Assembly: GCA_900548275.1 (NCBI GenBank)
Contig: URJY01000003.1
Location: forward strand, 1 to 64,000
Source of the DNA: an uncultured Opitutales bacterium
GTDB taxonomy: Bacteria > Verrucomicrobiota > Verrucomicrobiia > Opitutales > Intestinicryptomonadaceae
Length of the DNA: 64,000 bases
Reading direction: 5' to 3'
The notes below the pieces were generated by a model. That model saw nothing but the letters and a program-made list of their open reading frames with translations. It had not been told where the DNA came from and did not search any database. The position numbers and the translations under genes are program-made. Shown here piece by piece: positions 37,132 to 44,422 of the stretch; the first letter of the stretch is position 1; each line of letters starts with the position of its first letter.

Positions 37132-38510
37132 AATTCGACATCGTAAAATTTATTTCGGAACTCGTTAAATTCGAAAGCGTATCCGCCGACTCCTCGCGGG
37201 CTTCACAGGTGTCGGCGTGCGCCGATTTTCTCGCCGACAGTCTGCGCGGGTTCGGCTTCGATTCCCGCATCGAAAAAACCGCGCTGCATCCGATTGTTTT
37301 TGCAACGCGCAAGTGTGCGGCGGGCGAACCGAAAATACGCATACTCTGCTACGGGCACTACGATGTGCAGCCGACCGACCCCATTGAAAAGTGGCACACA
37401 AAGCCGTTCGAGGCGGTCGTGCGCGACGGAAAAATCTGGGGGCGCGGAACGGCGGACAACAAGGGACCGTTCTCGTGTCTGCTCGGAGGATTGCTCGCGT
37501 TTCTCGAAAAACATCCCGATGCGCCGCTCGACTTGGGCATAATGCTCGAAGGCGAAGAGGAAATCGGCAGCCCGAGTATGGAAAAGTTCATTTCCGAACA
37601 CGCCGATTTAATCGGCGGCTACGATTTGCTTTTGCTCAGCGACACTTCCGCCGCCTCCGCCGACACCCCCATTCTGACAATCGGGCTGCGCGGAACGGGC
37701 AGTTTCGACGCCGTTTTCAAAGGTCCGAATACCGACATCCATTCGGGAATGTTCGGCGGCATGGTTTACAATCCGATTCAGGCGATGTTCGAAGTGTGCG
37801 CGTCGCTGCACGGCGCGGACGGGCTGATAAACATCGACGGATTCTACGACGGGCTCGGGAAAATGGGGCAGTGGGAGCGCGACGAAATCGCGAAAAATCC
37901 GTTCGGCGAAAACGAAGTAAAGTCGCTGTTGGGTGTGGATGCGCTCTATCGCCAGCGCGGCTGTTCGCCCGCGGAGGCTGTGCGCGCGCTGCCGACAGTC
38001 GAGTTCACGGGAATAGGCGGCGGCTATCAGGGCGAGGGCGCGAAGTCGGTGATTCCGTCCGAATGTTTCTGCAAAATCTCGTGCCGCACGGTTGCGCCGC
38101 AGAAGACATACGATGTCATAAAACTCGTCCAGAAGACTATGCGCGAGCGCACGCCCGATGGAATCGAAATTTCGTTCGTCGACTACGATTCCTACGGCGA
38201 CGCGTATTTTCTCGACCCCGAAAAATGCGGCGGCGACAGGCACGGAAAAGTTCTCGCGAAGGCGTTCGAGGCGGTCGGCGAGTGCTCCGAGAAATCGTTC
38301 GGCAAAAAGCCGCTTTATCTGCGGGAGGGCGCGAGCATTCCGCTGATTTCGCGGATTAAAAACGAAACGGGGCTGGATTCGCTGATGTTCGGCTTGTTCA
38401 CCGCCGCCGACAATCTGCACGCGCCCAACGAAGGTTTCCCGCTTGCGACAATCGAGCGCGCCGTGAAATATTACGAAATGTTCTTCGAAAAAATGGCTGA
38501 TTGCCGATAA
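37128..38510 (+). CDS. M20 family metallopeptidase / dipeptidase
   Basis: This 460-aa cytoplasmic enzyme is of the M20 CNDP-like group, which hydrolyses dipeptides with two zinc ions. Metal and catalytic residues are visible in YGHYDVQPTDP (H and D near 82-84), GRGTADNKG (D near 115), EGEEEIGSP (catalytic E pair near 147) and a C-terminal histidine in NLHAPNEGF near 432. The bridging lid domain carries NTDIHSGMFGG. It starts within the stop codon of the preceding membrane-protein gene and is followed 6 bp later by queD. Substrate is unknown. Confidence 0.9.
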   Translation: MKFDIVKFISELVKFESVSADSSRASQVSACADFLADSLRGFGFDSRIEKTALHPIVFATRKCAAGEPKIRILCYGHYDVQPTDPIEKWHTKPFEAVVRDGKIWGRGTADNKGPFSCLLGGLLAFLEKHPDAPLDLGIMLEGEEEIGSPSMEKFISEHADLIGGYDLLLLSDTSAASADTPILTIGLRGTGSFDAVFKGPNTDIHSGMFGGMVYNPIQAMFEVCASLHGADGLINIDGFYDGLGKMGQWERDEIAKNPFGENEVKSLLGVDALYRQRGCSPAEAVRALPTVEFTGIGGGYQGEGAKSVIPSECFCKISCRTVAPQKTYDVIKLVQKTMRERTPDGIEISFVDYDSYGDAYFLDPEKCGGDRHGKVLAKAFEAVGECSEKSFGKKPLYLREGASIPLISRIKNETGLDSLMFGLFTAADNLHAPNEGFPLATIERAVKYYEMFFEKMADCR

Positions 38511-38516
38511 TATATT

Positions 38517-38954
38517 ATGCTAACCTGCACCAAAACATATTTCGACGTTCCCTTCGCCCACAGGCAGCACCTGCACGACGGGCACTGCTCGTTCGTCCAC
38601 GGGCACAACTGGGACATTTCCGTAACGTTTGCCTGCGACAAGACCGACGAAAACGGCTTTGTCGTCGATTTCGGCAAGCTGAAATTTCTGAAAAACTGGA
38701 TAGACGAAAATCTCGACCACGCCTGCGTTTTCTCGAAGTCCGACCCCCTGTGGCGGACGCTGCGCGACGCCGCTCCGCAGGCTTGGAAAATCCGCCTTGC
38801 CGACCAGTGCTCGTGCGAGGGGCTTGCAAAGTTCATTTTCGACGAATTCGACAAAATGGTTTCCGATGCGACTTCTGCGCGCGTGCGCGTGGTTGCCGTG
38901 GAGGTCAGCGAGGACAAGAAAAACACCGCCAGATACGCGGTCGACGCGAAGTGA
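38517..38954 (+). CDS. queD: 6-carboxytetrahydropterin synthase
   Basis: QueD makes 6-carboxy-5,6,7,8-tetrahydropterin, an early step to queuosine and other 7-deazapurines. In this 145-aa protein the zinc ligands are H15, H28 and H30 (FAHRQH and HGHNW) and the catalytic cysteine is C24 in GHCSFVHGH. VVDFGKLK and the downstream acidic segment fit the family. The stop codon overlaps the GTG start of queE. queC is not adjacent. Confidence 0.9.
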   Translation: MLTCTKTYFDVPFAHRQHLHDGHCSFVHGHNWDISVTFACDKTDENGFVVDFGKLKFLKNWIDENLDHACVFSKSDPLWRTLRDAAPQAWKIRLADQCSCEGLAKFIFDEFDKMVSDATSARVRVVAVEVSEDKKNTARYAVDAK

Positions 38955-39577
38955 AAACGGAAAACTATCCGATAGCCGAAACTTTTGTATCGGTGCAGGG
39001 CGAGGGCGTGCATACGGGGCGGAAAGCCTATTTCGTGCGCCTGTTCGGCTGCAACGTCAAGTGCCCGTGGTGCGATTCGCAGTCGGCTTGGAACGGACTG
39101 CCGACATCGCGTATGGGCGCGGACGAAATCGCGGCGGCTGCTGCGGAATGTTCGCCCGAATTTGCGGTGGTAACGGGCGGCGAGCCGTGCGTGCACAATT
39201 TGCTTCCGCTTCTCGAAAAGTTCGCCGAAGCGAAAGTTGCGGCTCATCTCGAAACTTCGGGAACGCTCGAAATCCGCGAACGCGGCGACGCCAGATTCGC
39301 GTGGGTTGCGGTCAGCCCCAAGCTGTTTTGCCCGCCGCTCGAATCGTCCCTGCAACGCGCCGACGAGCTGAAATTCATCGTCTCCGATTTGTCGGAACTC
39401 GGCGAATACGCGTGCATTGCCGAATCCGCGCCAAACGCAAAGTCGGTCTGGCTGCACCCCGAGTGGGGCAGAAGCCGAGACCGCGAATTGCTCGACGGCT
39501 TGTCGGCTTTCGCCGTAGACCGCGGCGGACGCTACAGACTCGGCTGGCAAATGCACAAATGCTACAGCGTGCGGTAA
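38951..39577 (+). CDS. queE: 7-carboxy-7-deazaguanine synthase (radical SAM)
   Basis: QueE converts the QueD product to 7-carboxy-7-deazaguanine. The 208-aa protein carries the radical-SAM cluster motif C34-x3-C38-x2-C41 (CNVKCPWCDS), the FVSVQGEG start and the VVTGGEPCVH glycine-rich SAM-binding motif. The GTG at 38951 overlaps the queD stop by 4 bp, so translation is coupled. The product could feed tRNA queuosine or 7-deazaguanine DNA modification; no DNA-modification genes are next to it. Confidence 0.92.
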   Translation: MKTENYPIAETFVSVQGEGVHTGRKAYFVRLFGCNVKCPWCDSQSAWNGLPTSRMGADEIAAAAAECSPEFAVVTGGEPCVHNLLPLLEKFAEAKVAAHLETSGTLEIRERGDARFAWVAVSPKLFCPPLESSLQRADELKFIVSDLSELGEYACIAESAPNAKSVWLHPEWGRSRDRELLDGLSAFAVDRGGRYRLGWQMHKCYSVR

Positions 39578-39629
39578 AAAATTTTTCAATCTACTTGCAA
39601 ACGCGGCGGTCGGTAGTATCGTCGGCGGA

Positions 39630-40307
39630 ATGAAAATTTTAACGGTTCTCGTCTCGATTCTCTCGCTGTCGGCGGGCGCGTACGCGCTCGGCTTCGGCGA
39701 CTTCGTAAAAAACGTAAAGACTGCCGCCGAAGAGGCCACGGCATCGTCCTCCTCCATTTCCGCGCTCAAAACGAAGCAGGAGGCGACCCTTGCGAAATAC
39801 AAGCAAAACAAGCAGACCTTTCTTAAGGGCTTTGCCGACGTAGCCCAGTCGTGCGGCGCGGACGCGCTTGCGGCAAAAGCCGAAAACGCCCTCAAGACCG
39901 TCGAAGCCCAAAAGGAAAAGGTCGATGCGGTCGAGGTCGCAAAGGTTACCGACGAACTTTTGACCGACGCTAAATCGAGCGCTGTCGTGAGCCTGCCCGC
40001 AAATGCGGCTTCATCGGCAAAGGAGGCGTGCACGGGCGGCTTGGACAATATCGGCAAAGCAATTCAAGGCGAAGCAGAGGTCGCAAAGGAGATTTCGGAG
40101 CTCGCAAAACAGGTCGGCGAAATAATGCGCAACGGTACGACGGCGGAAAAAATCCAAGTCTCGTCGACGCTCTCGCCGACGATTGAACTGGCGAAGACCA
40201 TCCCGCAGGACATCTCGAAATCCAAGGATGTCGTGGTGTCGATGGTCGATTCGCTGAAAGGGAAAGTTTCCATCCCCGAATCGCTGAAAACGGCTCTGGG
40301 ACTTTAA
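39630..40307 (+). CDS. Secreted helical protein of unknown function
   Basis: This 225-aa protein has a signal peptide (about 1-19, ending GAYA) and then an almost wholly helical, Ala/Lys/Glu/Ser-rich body with no tryptophan. Two cysteines (near 75 and 132) could form a disulphide. I recognise no family. It lies 52 bp after queE and is followed by a strong hairpin. It is the last gene before the sequence becomes AT-rich. Confidence 0.7.
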   Translation: MKILTVLVSILSLSAGAYALGFGDFVKNVKTAAEEATASSSSISALKTKQEATLAKYKQNKQTFLKGFADVAQSCGADALAAKAENALKTVEAQKEKVDAVEVAKVTDELLTDAKSSAVVSLPANAASSAKEACTGGLDNIGKAIQGEAEVAKEISELAKQVGEIMRNGTTAEKIQVSSTLSPTIELAKTIPQDISKSKDVVVSMVDSLKGKVSIPESLKTALGL

Positions 40308-40338
40308 TCCGATATACAAAGTTTGGGTATTGCTTTCG

Positions 40339-40370
40339 AATCCCGTCTTTTCCGAAAGACGGGATTTGTC
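40339..40370 (+). terminator. Hairpin terminator at the end of the backbone block
   Basis: AATCCCGTCTTT pairs perfectly with AAAGACGGGATT around TCCG, 31 bp after the preceding stop codon. The following T-tract is short (TTGT), so it may be an imperfect terminator. Confidence 0.7.
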
Positions 40371-40742
40371 GTATATGCGGACGGCTTTTAATGTCATTCG
40401 AAATAAATATAATTGATTTTTTTGCGGAGGATATATTAGACTTCCCCTTATGGACGGGTTCGTCGCTCATTTGAATGTTGAATCCTTCGTTTTTTTGCTA
40501 CATTGGTTGTTTTGCCTGTCTGTTTGCATATTGTTTATCCGCCAAAAAATTTTTCGAAGTAGTTTCGTATTAATACGCTTCATTTCAATAAGATAGGCTA
40601 CGTCTGCGCGTTTTGTTGTATGGATTGGTAATTTTGCATTATCCAATCTTGAGCCTTCTCAAAAAAACGAACATTTAAAAGCTACTTTCGGGGCAACTTT
40701 TCGTCAACTATTTTTTCAATAGCAATCAACAAATAATAAATT
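40371..40742. other. AT-rich spacer before the serine recombinase
   Basis: No gene is supported here. Base composition is clearly more AT-rich than the preceding 38 kb. A perfect 12-bp palindrome CGTATTAATACG lies at 40566-40577 and could be a binding site for the recombinase. I found no inverted-repeat pair that would define an invertible segment. Confidence 0.5.
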
Positions 40743-41348
40743 ATGATATACGCATATATTAGAGTAAGTACCGACAAACAGTCGGTAGAAAATCAACGCT
40801 ACGAAATAGAAACTTTTTGCCGCAAAAAGAATTTTGCCGTGGAACGTTGGATTGAGGAAACAATAAGCTCTCGGGTAAGCCTTCAAGAGCGAAAACTCGG
40901 CAAACTATTAAAACGGATAAAACGCGGCGACACGCTAATTGTGTCGGAATTATCGCGCTTGGGCAGAAGTTTAATGGAAATTATGGGGATTTTAAATACT
41001 CTAATGCGGCTGGAGGCAAAACTGATAACCGTAAAAGAGAACTACGAATTGGGCGACAATATAAATTCAAAAGTGCTTGCATTCGCCTTCGGGCTTTCCG
41101 CCGAGGTGGAAAGGACGTTGATTTCGGCAAGAACGCGAGAAGCTCTCGCTCGGAAGAAAGCCGAAGGCATAAAATTAGGTCGCCCCAAGGGGAAAAACAA
41201 CAATACGCTAAAACTGACACCCCAAAAAGAATATATCAACAAAATGCTGCGCGAAAATATGGCCGTTGGAGTAATCTCCAAGCGGCTGCAAGTTCACCGT
41301 TCAATGCTAACACGCTTTTTGAAGCGAAAAAGTATGAGATTCGATTGA
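40743..41348 (+). CDS. Mpi-like serine recombinase / DNA invertase
   Basis: This 201-aa small serine recombinase has the catalytic serine in YIRVSTDKQ (S9), the SELSRLGRSL motif near residue 70 and FAFGLSAEVERTLISARTRE, the start of the dimerisation helix E. A C-terminal helix-turn-helix segment follows LGRPKGK. The ending and the IEETISSRVSL segment fit the Mpi master-invertase group that flips promoters in Bacteroidota. The target sites are not identified. It lies just outside the tRNA-derived attachment scar. AT-rich composition suggests transfer. Confidence 0.85.
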   Translation: MIYAYIRVSTDKQSVENQRYEIETFCRKKNFAVERWIEETISSRVSLQERKLGKLLKRIKRGDTLIVSELSRLGRSLMEIMGILNTLMRLEAKLITVKENYELGDNINSKVLAFAFGLSAEVERTLISARTREALARKKAEGIKLGRPKGKNNNTLKLTPQKEYINKMLRENMAVGVISKRLQVHRSMLTRFLKRKSMRFD

Positions 41349-41427
41349 AAAACAAACGACGCTGCATTTGGCTCTTCTATGTGGAGTTGTGAAGGGTTGC
41401 AACTTATTGAATATGCAGCTGTTCGAA

Positions 41428-41635
41428 TGGTGGGAGTTTAGCGAATTGGCTTTTCTTCGGCTTCGCCTCGAAAAGCCTGTTCTGACTCCCACAAAAAAAC
41501 TTCCAAGCCATCGACTTGGAAGTTTTTCAAATGGTGGGAGTTTAGCGAATTGGCTTTTCTTTCGCTTCGCTCGAAAAGCCTGTTCTGACTCCCACAAAAA
41601 AACTTCCAAGCCAAAGACTTGGAAGTTTTTTCAAA
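41428..41635 (-). repeat. Two tandem 104-bp units with tRNA-like 3' ends and terminators
   Basis: Two units (41428-41531 and 41532-41635) repeat with an exact 104-bp period. On the minus strand each has GTGGGAGT, an inner GGCTTTTC/GAAAAGCC stem, and ends ACTCCCACCA, the same ten bases as the neighbouring tRNA fragment. Between these ends lies a terminator hairpin AACTTCCAAG/CTTGGAAGTT plus T7. The innermost loop differs between the units (GGC-GAA-GCC against GC-GAA-GC). Confidence 0.85.
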
Positions 41636-41685
41636 TGGTGGGAGTAGCAGAACTCGAATCTGCGACCCCTTGCGTGTCATACAAG
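41636..41685 (-). other. tRNA 3' fragment (anticodon arm to CCA), attachment-site remnant
   Basis: Exactly the last 50 tRNA positions are present. They are the anticodon stem CTTGT/GCAAG around loop ATGACAC (anticodon GAC, valine), the variable loop GGGTC, the T-arm GCAGA-TTCGAGT-TCTGC, the 3' acceptor strand TACTCCC and ACCA. No D-arm or 5' acceptor strand follows upstream (higher coordinates), where the sequence is unrelated. This is the scar expected when an element integrates into a tRNA gene. The body resembles tRNA-Asp apart from the anticodon base, so tRNA identity is provisional. Confidence 0.8.
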
Positions 41686-41833
41686 AAATGCTTGCTAATA
41701 TCCAATAAGTTATGAAATCGTTGTGCCGCTTGGTTGCAATTTGACACTTTCTTGACTCGCCGAAATCTGCAATTATTGGATCGTAAATCTTGGCTGTTTG
41801 TAATGTTGAACATCTAACGAAATCATTTGATTC

Positions 41834-42775
41834 CTACCGCAATTTGCCGATTCTTTCGCGTATCAAAGTGCAAAAACCGTCTTGTTGTTCGGTTGCCAAA
41901 AAGCTCGTGGTTATGAAATCGCAAAGTTTAGATTCTGCTTTAATCATTCGTGCGAATAGGTTGTCTATTGCCGAGTCCGTCAACCCGAATGTTCTGAACG
42001 CCTTGACAAAATCTACTTTCGTATATTGGTATGTCCCGCCCTTGCCGTTGAGTGTTAGTGCCAATTCCTCTGCATTGTTCGGCAATGCAAGCTTTACATT
42101 TAGCATATCGTAGGCGGGCGAAAGTCTCCATTTGCCGTCGCTTTTTATGAGCGAAAAGTTTTTCAAGTGCATGTCGGAATTGCCTATTATCCACGAAAAT
42201 AAAACTTGTTCGGCGAGATTCGAGAGGTCGAACCCGACGTTGTCGGAATATTCGCGGATTGTTTTTGCAATGCGTTCGTAGGACGACTTGTATTTGTCTT
42301 CGCTCAGCCGCAAAGTAAGCTGCGCCATGTCCTCCATAGGGAATTTTTCGCCGTTCGCGCCGCGGTCGATTCGCTTTGTTATATAGCAAAGCCCGCCGTC
42401 GGCAAAGCGCATCAGCGAGTGCGGCACCGTTGCAAGCCCCGCGATTTCCGCCAAGTGCATGCTCAAATCTTCGTTTTCGGGAAGATTGCAAAAGCGCGCC
42501 GCCTGCGGCTTCAAAATGTAGTTGCCGAATACGCCGACAATCGTGAGTTTCGGGTTGGCGCGAACGGCTTTGTCGAGATACATAGAAAGCTTCGGCTGAA
42601 CTCCCGCGATTGTCGTTTGCGAGCGCACAACCTGTTTTGCAAGCTCTTTCAAGTCTGCCTGCGAGTAGGGTAGTTGCGGGACAACCGATGTGCCGAAAAA
42701 TTTTTTGGTGCAGACTGCGTGAAAGTCTACCTCGCCGTCTTTGAGAGGCTTGTAGCAATACAAACATCTTTTCAT
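41834..42775 (-). CDS. hipT: HipT toxin, HipA-like Ser/Thr kinase
   Basis: This 313-aa kinase is the toxin of a three-gene HipBST module; HipT of E. coli phosphorylates tryptophanyl-tRNA synthetase. It lacks the N-subdomain of full HipA, which is encoded separately as HipS. Key residues are K89 in NYILKP, D201 in GNSDMHLKNF and D223 in AYDML. The Gly-rich loop reads TTIAGVQPK (T55-I56-A57), where E. coli HipT has SIS with two phosphorylated serines; the second position here is alanine. The N-terminus has C4, C7, H19 and C22, a possible zinc site. It overlaps hipS by 4 bp. Confidence 0.87.
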   Translation of the reverse strand: MKRCLYCYKPLKDGEVDFHAVCTKKFFGTSVVPQLPYSQADLKELAKQVVRSQTTIAGVQPKLSMYLDKAVRANPKLTIVGVFGNYILKPQAARFCNLPENEDLSMHLAEIAGLATVPHSLMRFADGGLCYITKRIDRGANGEKFPMEDMAQLTLRLSEDKYKSSYERIAKTIREYSDNVGFDLSNLAEQVLFSWIIGNSDMHLKNFSLIKSDGKWRLSPAYDMLNVKLALPNNAEELALTLNGKGGTYQYTKVDFVKAFRTFGLTDSAIDNLFARMIKAESKLCDFITTSFLATEQQDGFCTLIRERIGKLR

Positions 42776-43098
42776 TTACCGTCCTCCTCCCCGATGATGC
42801 TCACCGCTCCGATGCAGTCTTTGCAACAGGCGAGCAATAACCCCATTCTGTCGCGCGGGTCGAGCTTCCAAGTTTGCGTGGCAAAATCGAGCAGCCAACC
42901 TTCGGGAATAAGCCCGTCGAAAAACGAAAAAAACGTTCTTTGTACATACGGTTCGGGGCGGAGCGGCAATGTGAGACTGACAGGCTCAGCGGTGTCGGCG
43001 CGGAGGTATGTTTCGTCGTAAGCGAACTCGTAGCCCGATTCCGTTTCGCGCAACGTTCCCGCGAAGGCGTCTTTGAAGAAAACTTTTGCGCTTCTCAT
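42772..43098 (-). CDS. hipS: HipS, HipA N-subdomain 1 protein (antitoxin component)
   Basis: This 108-aa protein equals the N-terminal subdomain of HipA, with LTLPLRPEPYVQRTFFSFFDGLIPEGW as the family core (positions about 42-68). In E. coli HipBST it is HipS, not HipB, that neutralises the kinase. It overlaps both neighbours by 4 bp, in the order hipB-hipS-hipT, so all three are translationally coupled. The tandem cysteines in LACCKDCIGAVSI near residue 90 are notable. Confidence 0.86.
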   Translation of the reverse strand: MRSAKVFFKDAFAGTLRETESGYEFAYDETYLRADTAEPVSLTLPLRPEPYVQRTFFSFFDGLIPEGWLLDFATQTWKLDPRDRMGLLLACCKDCIGAVSIIGEEDGK

Positions 43099-43310
43099 TG
43101 CCTATCCTCCTTATCAAGCGGAACGGGCGCAAGCTTCGCGCCGAACATAAACAAAACCTGATTGACCATTTTTATCCGAAGGTCTTGCTTGCCCTGTTCA
43201 ATGTCGCGAATGAAATGAATGCCCACGCCGCTTTTGTCGGCAAGAGACTGTTGGGTCATCTTCAATTCTTTGCGCCGCGCTTTTACAAAATCTTTTAGTT
43301 GTTCGCTCAT
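43095..43310 (-). CDS. hipB: HipB, HTH repressor
   Basis: This 71-aa protein is an XRE-family helix-turn-helix (MTQQSLADKSGVGIHFIRDI) and the expected autorepressor of the hip operon. The ATG at 43310 is chosen over an upstream TTG at 43346 because the HTH family starts here and the first operator-like repeat (43313-43329) would otherwise lie inside the gene. No strong ribosome-binding site precedes the ATG. It overlaps hipS by 4 bp. It is smaller than E. coli HipB (88 aa). Confidence 0.83.
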   Translation of the reverse strand: MSEQLKDFVKARRKELKMTQQSLADKSGVGIHFIRDIEQGKQDLRIKMVNQVLFMFGAKLAPVPLDKEDRQ

Positions 43311-43312
43311 TT

Positions 43313-43409
43313 TATACAATAATCGTATATATTTTGCGAAAATCAAGAATAATATACAGATAATGTATAAATTTGCCCCGCCAGCTTCCTGTTATACGAA
43401 ATATGTATA
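43313..43409 (-). promoter_or_regulatory. Three HipB operator-like repeats, TATAC-N7-GTATA
   Basis: Perfect 5+5 inverted repeats lie at 43313-43329, 43353-43369 and 43393-43409, with starts exactly 40 bp apart, immediately upstream of hipB. E. coli HipB binds TATCC-N8-GGATA, a similar design. Forty base pairs is close to four helical turns, so bound dimers would face the same side of the DNA. Confidence 0.8.
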
Positions 43410-43424
43410 ATGTGCGTCTCGCAA

Positions 43425-44381
43425 TTACCTCAAATAATACCCGCCAGTCTTGGGTGCACCGCGGAATTCGACTTGGTCAGCAAGCTTTTTCAAGTCGCGG
43501 GCAAGAGTCCGCTTGGGGATTGAAAGCGCGGCGGAAAGCTCGCCGGCATTGCAACCCTCGTGCGTTTTTATGTAGCCGAACACTTCATTTACTCTGCCAC
43601 TTACACTGCCATTTGCTCTGCCAATCGGTTCACCTTGGTGGATTTTCAGCGCATTGAGCAATTCTCCGAGCATAAAATCAATAAACGCGCCGGAATCGTT
43701 GTTTGCCGTGCTCGCGTTGATGGCTTCGTAGTATTTCAGCTGGTTGTCGTGAACGAGCGTTTCGACGGGCAGATATTGAAATACGGGATTGAGTTTCGAC
43801 AAAATCAGCGATTGCCACAAGCGACCCATTCTGCCGTTTCCGTCGGCGAACGGGTGAATAAATTCAAACTCGTAGTGGAAGACGCAACTGCGAATCAACA
43901 GGTGGTCGTCGGCGTTTTTGAGCCAGTCGAAGAGGTTTGCCATCAGCTCGGGTACACGTTCGAATGGTGGCGCAATGTGAACCGCGCGGTTTTCGTCAAA
44001 AACGCCGACTCCGCTTCTCCGAAATTGTCCCGCAGTTTCGACGAGTGCCGACATCATCTGCGCGTGTGCCCTCAAAAGGTCTTCGAGCGAAAACGGGTTG
44101 AACGAGGCAAAATTGTCGTATACTGCAATCGCGTTTTTCACCTCTTGAAGTTCGCGAATCGGCGCGACTACATTTTTGCCGTTTAAAATATCACCAACCT
44201 GCGTTTCCGAAAGGGTATTGCCCTCAATCGCGAGCGACGAATAAATGGTCTTGATTTTGTTTGCCCGCCTAAGCTTCAACGCATCGCGTTCAAAGCGAAT
44301 GGCAAACCGTTCGACAAGCGCGGAAATTTCCGCAATCATCGAAATCGCCTTGCTCGAAACTATAAACGGGGGTTTTGTCAT
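43425..44381 (-). CDS. Class II Fic protein with C-terminal winged-helix
   Basis: Fic proteins transfer AMP (or another group) from a nucleotide to a target hydroxyl. In this 318-aa protein the active motif is HPFADGNGRMGR with H176. The N-terminal inhibitory helix reads SLAIEGN (E53), placing it in class II. The C-terminal ~60 residues (AGELSAALSIPKRTLARDLKKL) form a winged-helix DNA-binding segment, common in Fic proteins that control their own genes. It lies 41 bp after the Res gene and 15 bp or more upstream of the hip operators. The target is unknown. Confidence 0.9.
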   Translation of the reverse strand: MTKPPFIVSSKAISMIAEISALVERFAIRFERDALKLRRANKIKTIYSSLAIEGNTLSETQVGDILNGKNVVAPIRELQEVKNAIAVYDNFASFNPFSLEDLLRAHAQMMSALVETAGQFRRSGVGVFDENRAVHIAPPFERVPELMANLFDWLKNADDHLLIRSCVFHYEFEFIHPFADGNGRMGRLWQSLILSKLNPVFQYLPVETLVHDNQLKYYEAINASTANNDSGAFIDFMLGELLNALKIHQGEPIGRANGSVSGRVNEVFGYIKTHEGCNAGELSAALSIPKRTLARDLKKLADQVEFRGAPKTGGYYLR

Positions 44382-44422
44382 TTAAGGAAGCTTACTTTGT
44401 CGTCAAAATTAGTCAATAGTCC

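Noticed and set aside
38951..39577. queE as part of a 7-deazaguanine DNA-modification (dpd) defence cluster
   Set aside because: Only queD and queE are present, in a backbone operon with a peptidase; no dpd genes are near.
41636..41685. Functional tRNA gene
   Set aside because: No D-arm or 5' acceptor strand is present next to it; only positions 27-76 are found.
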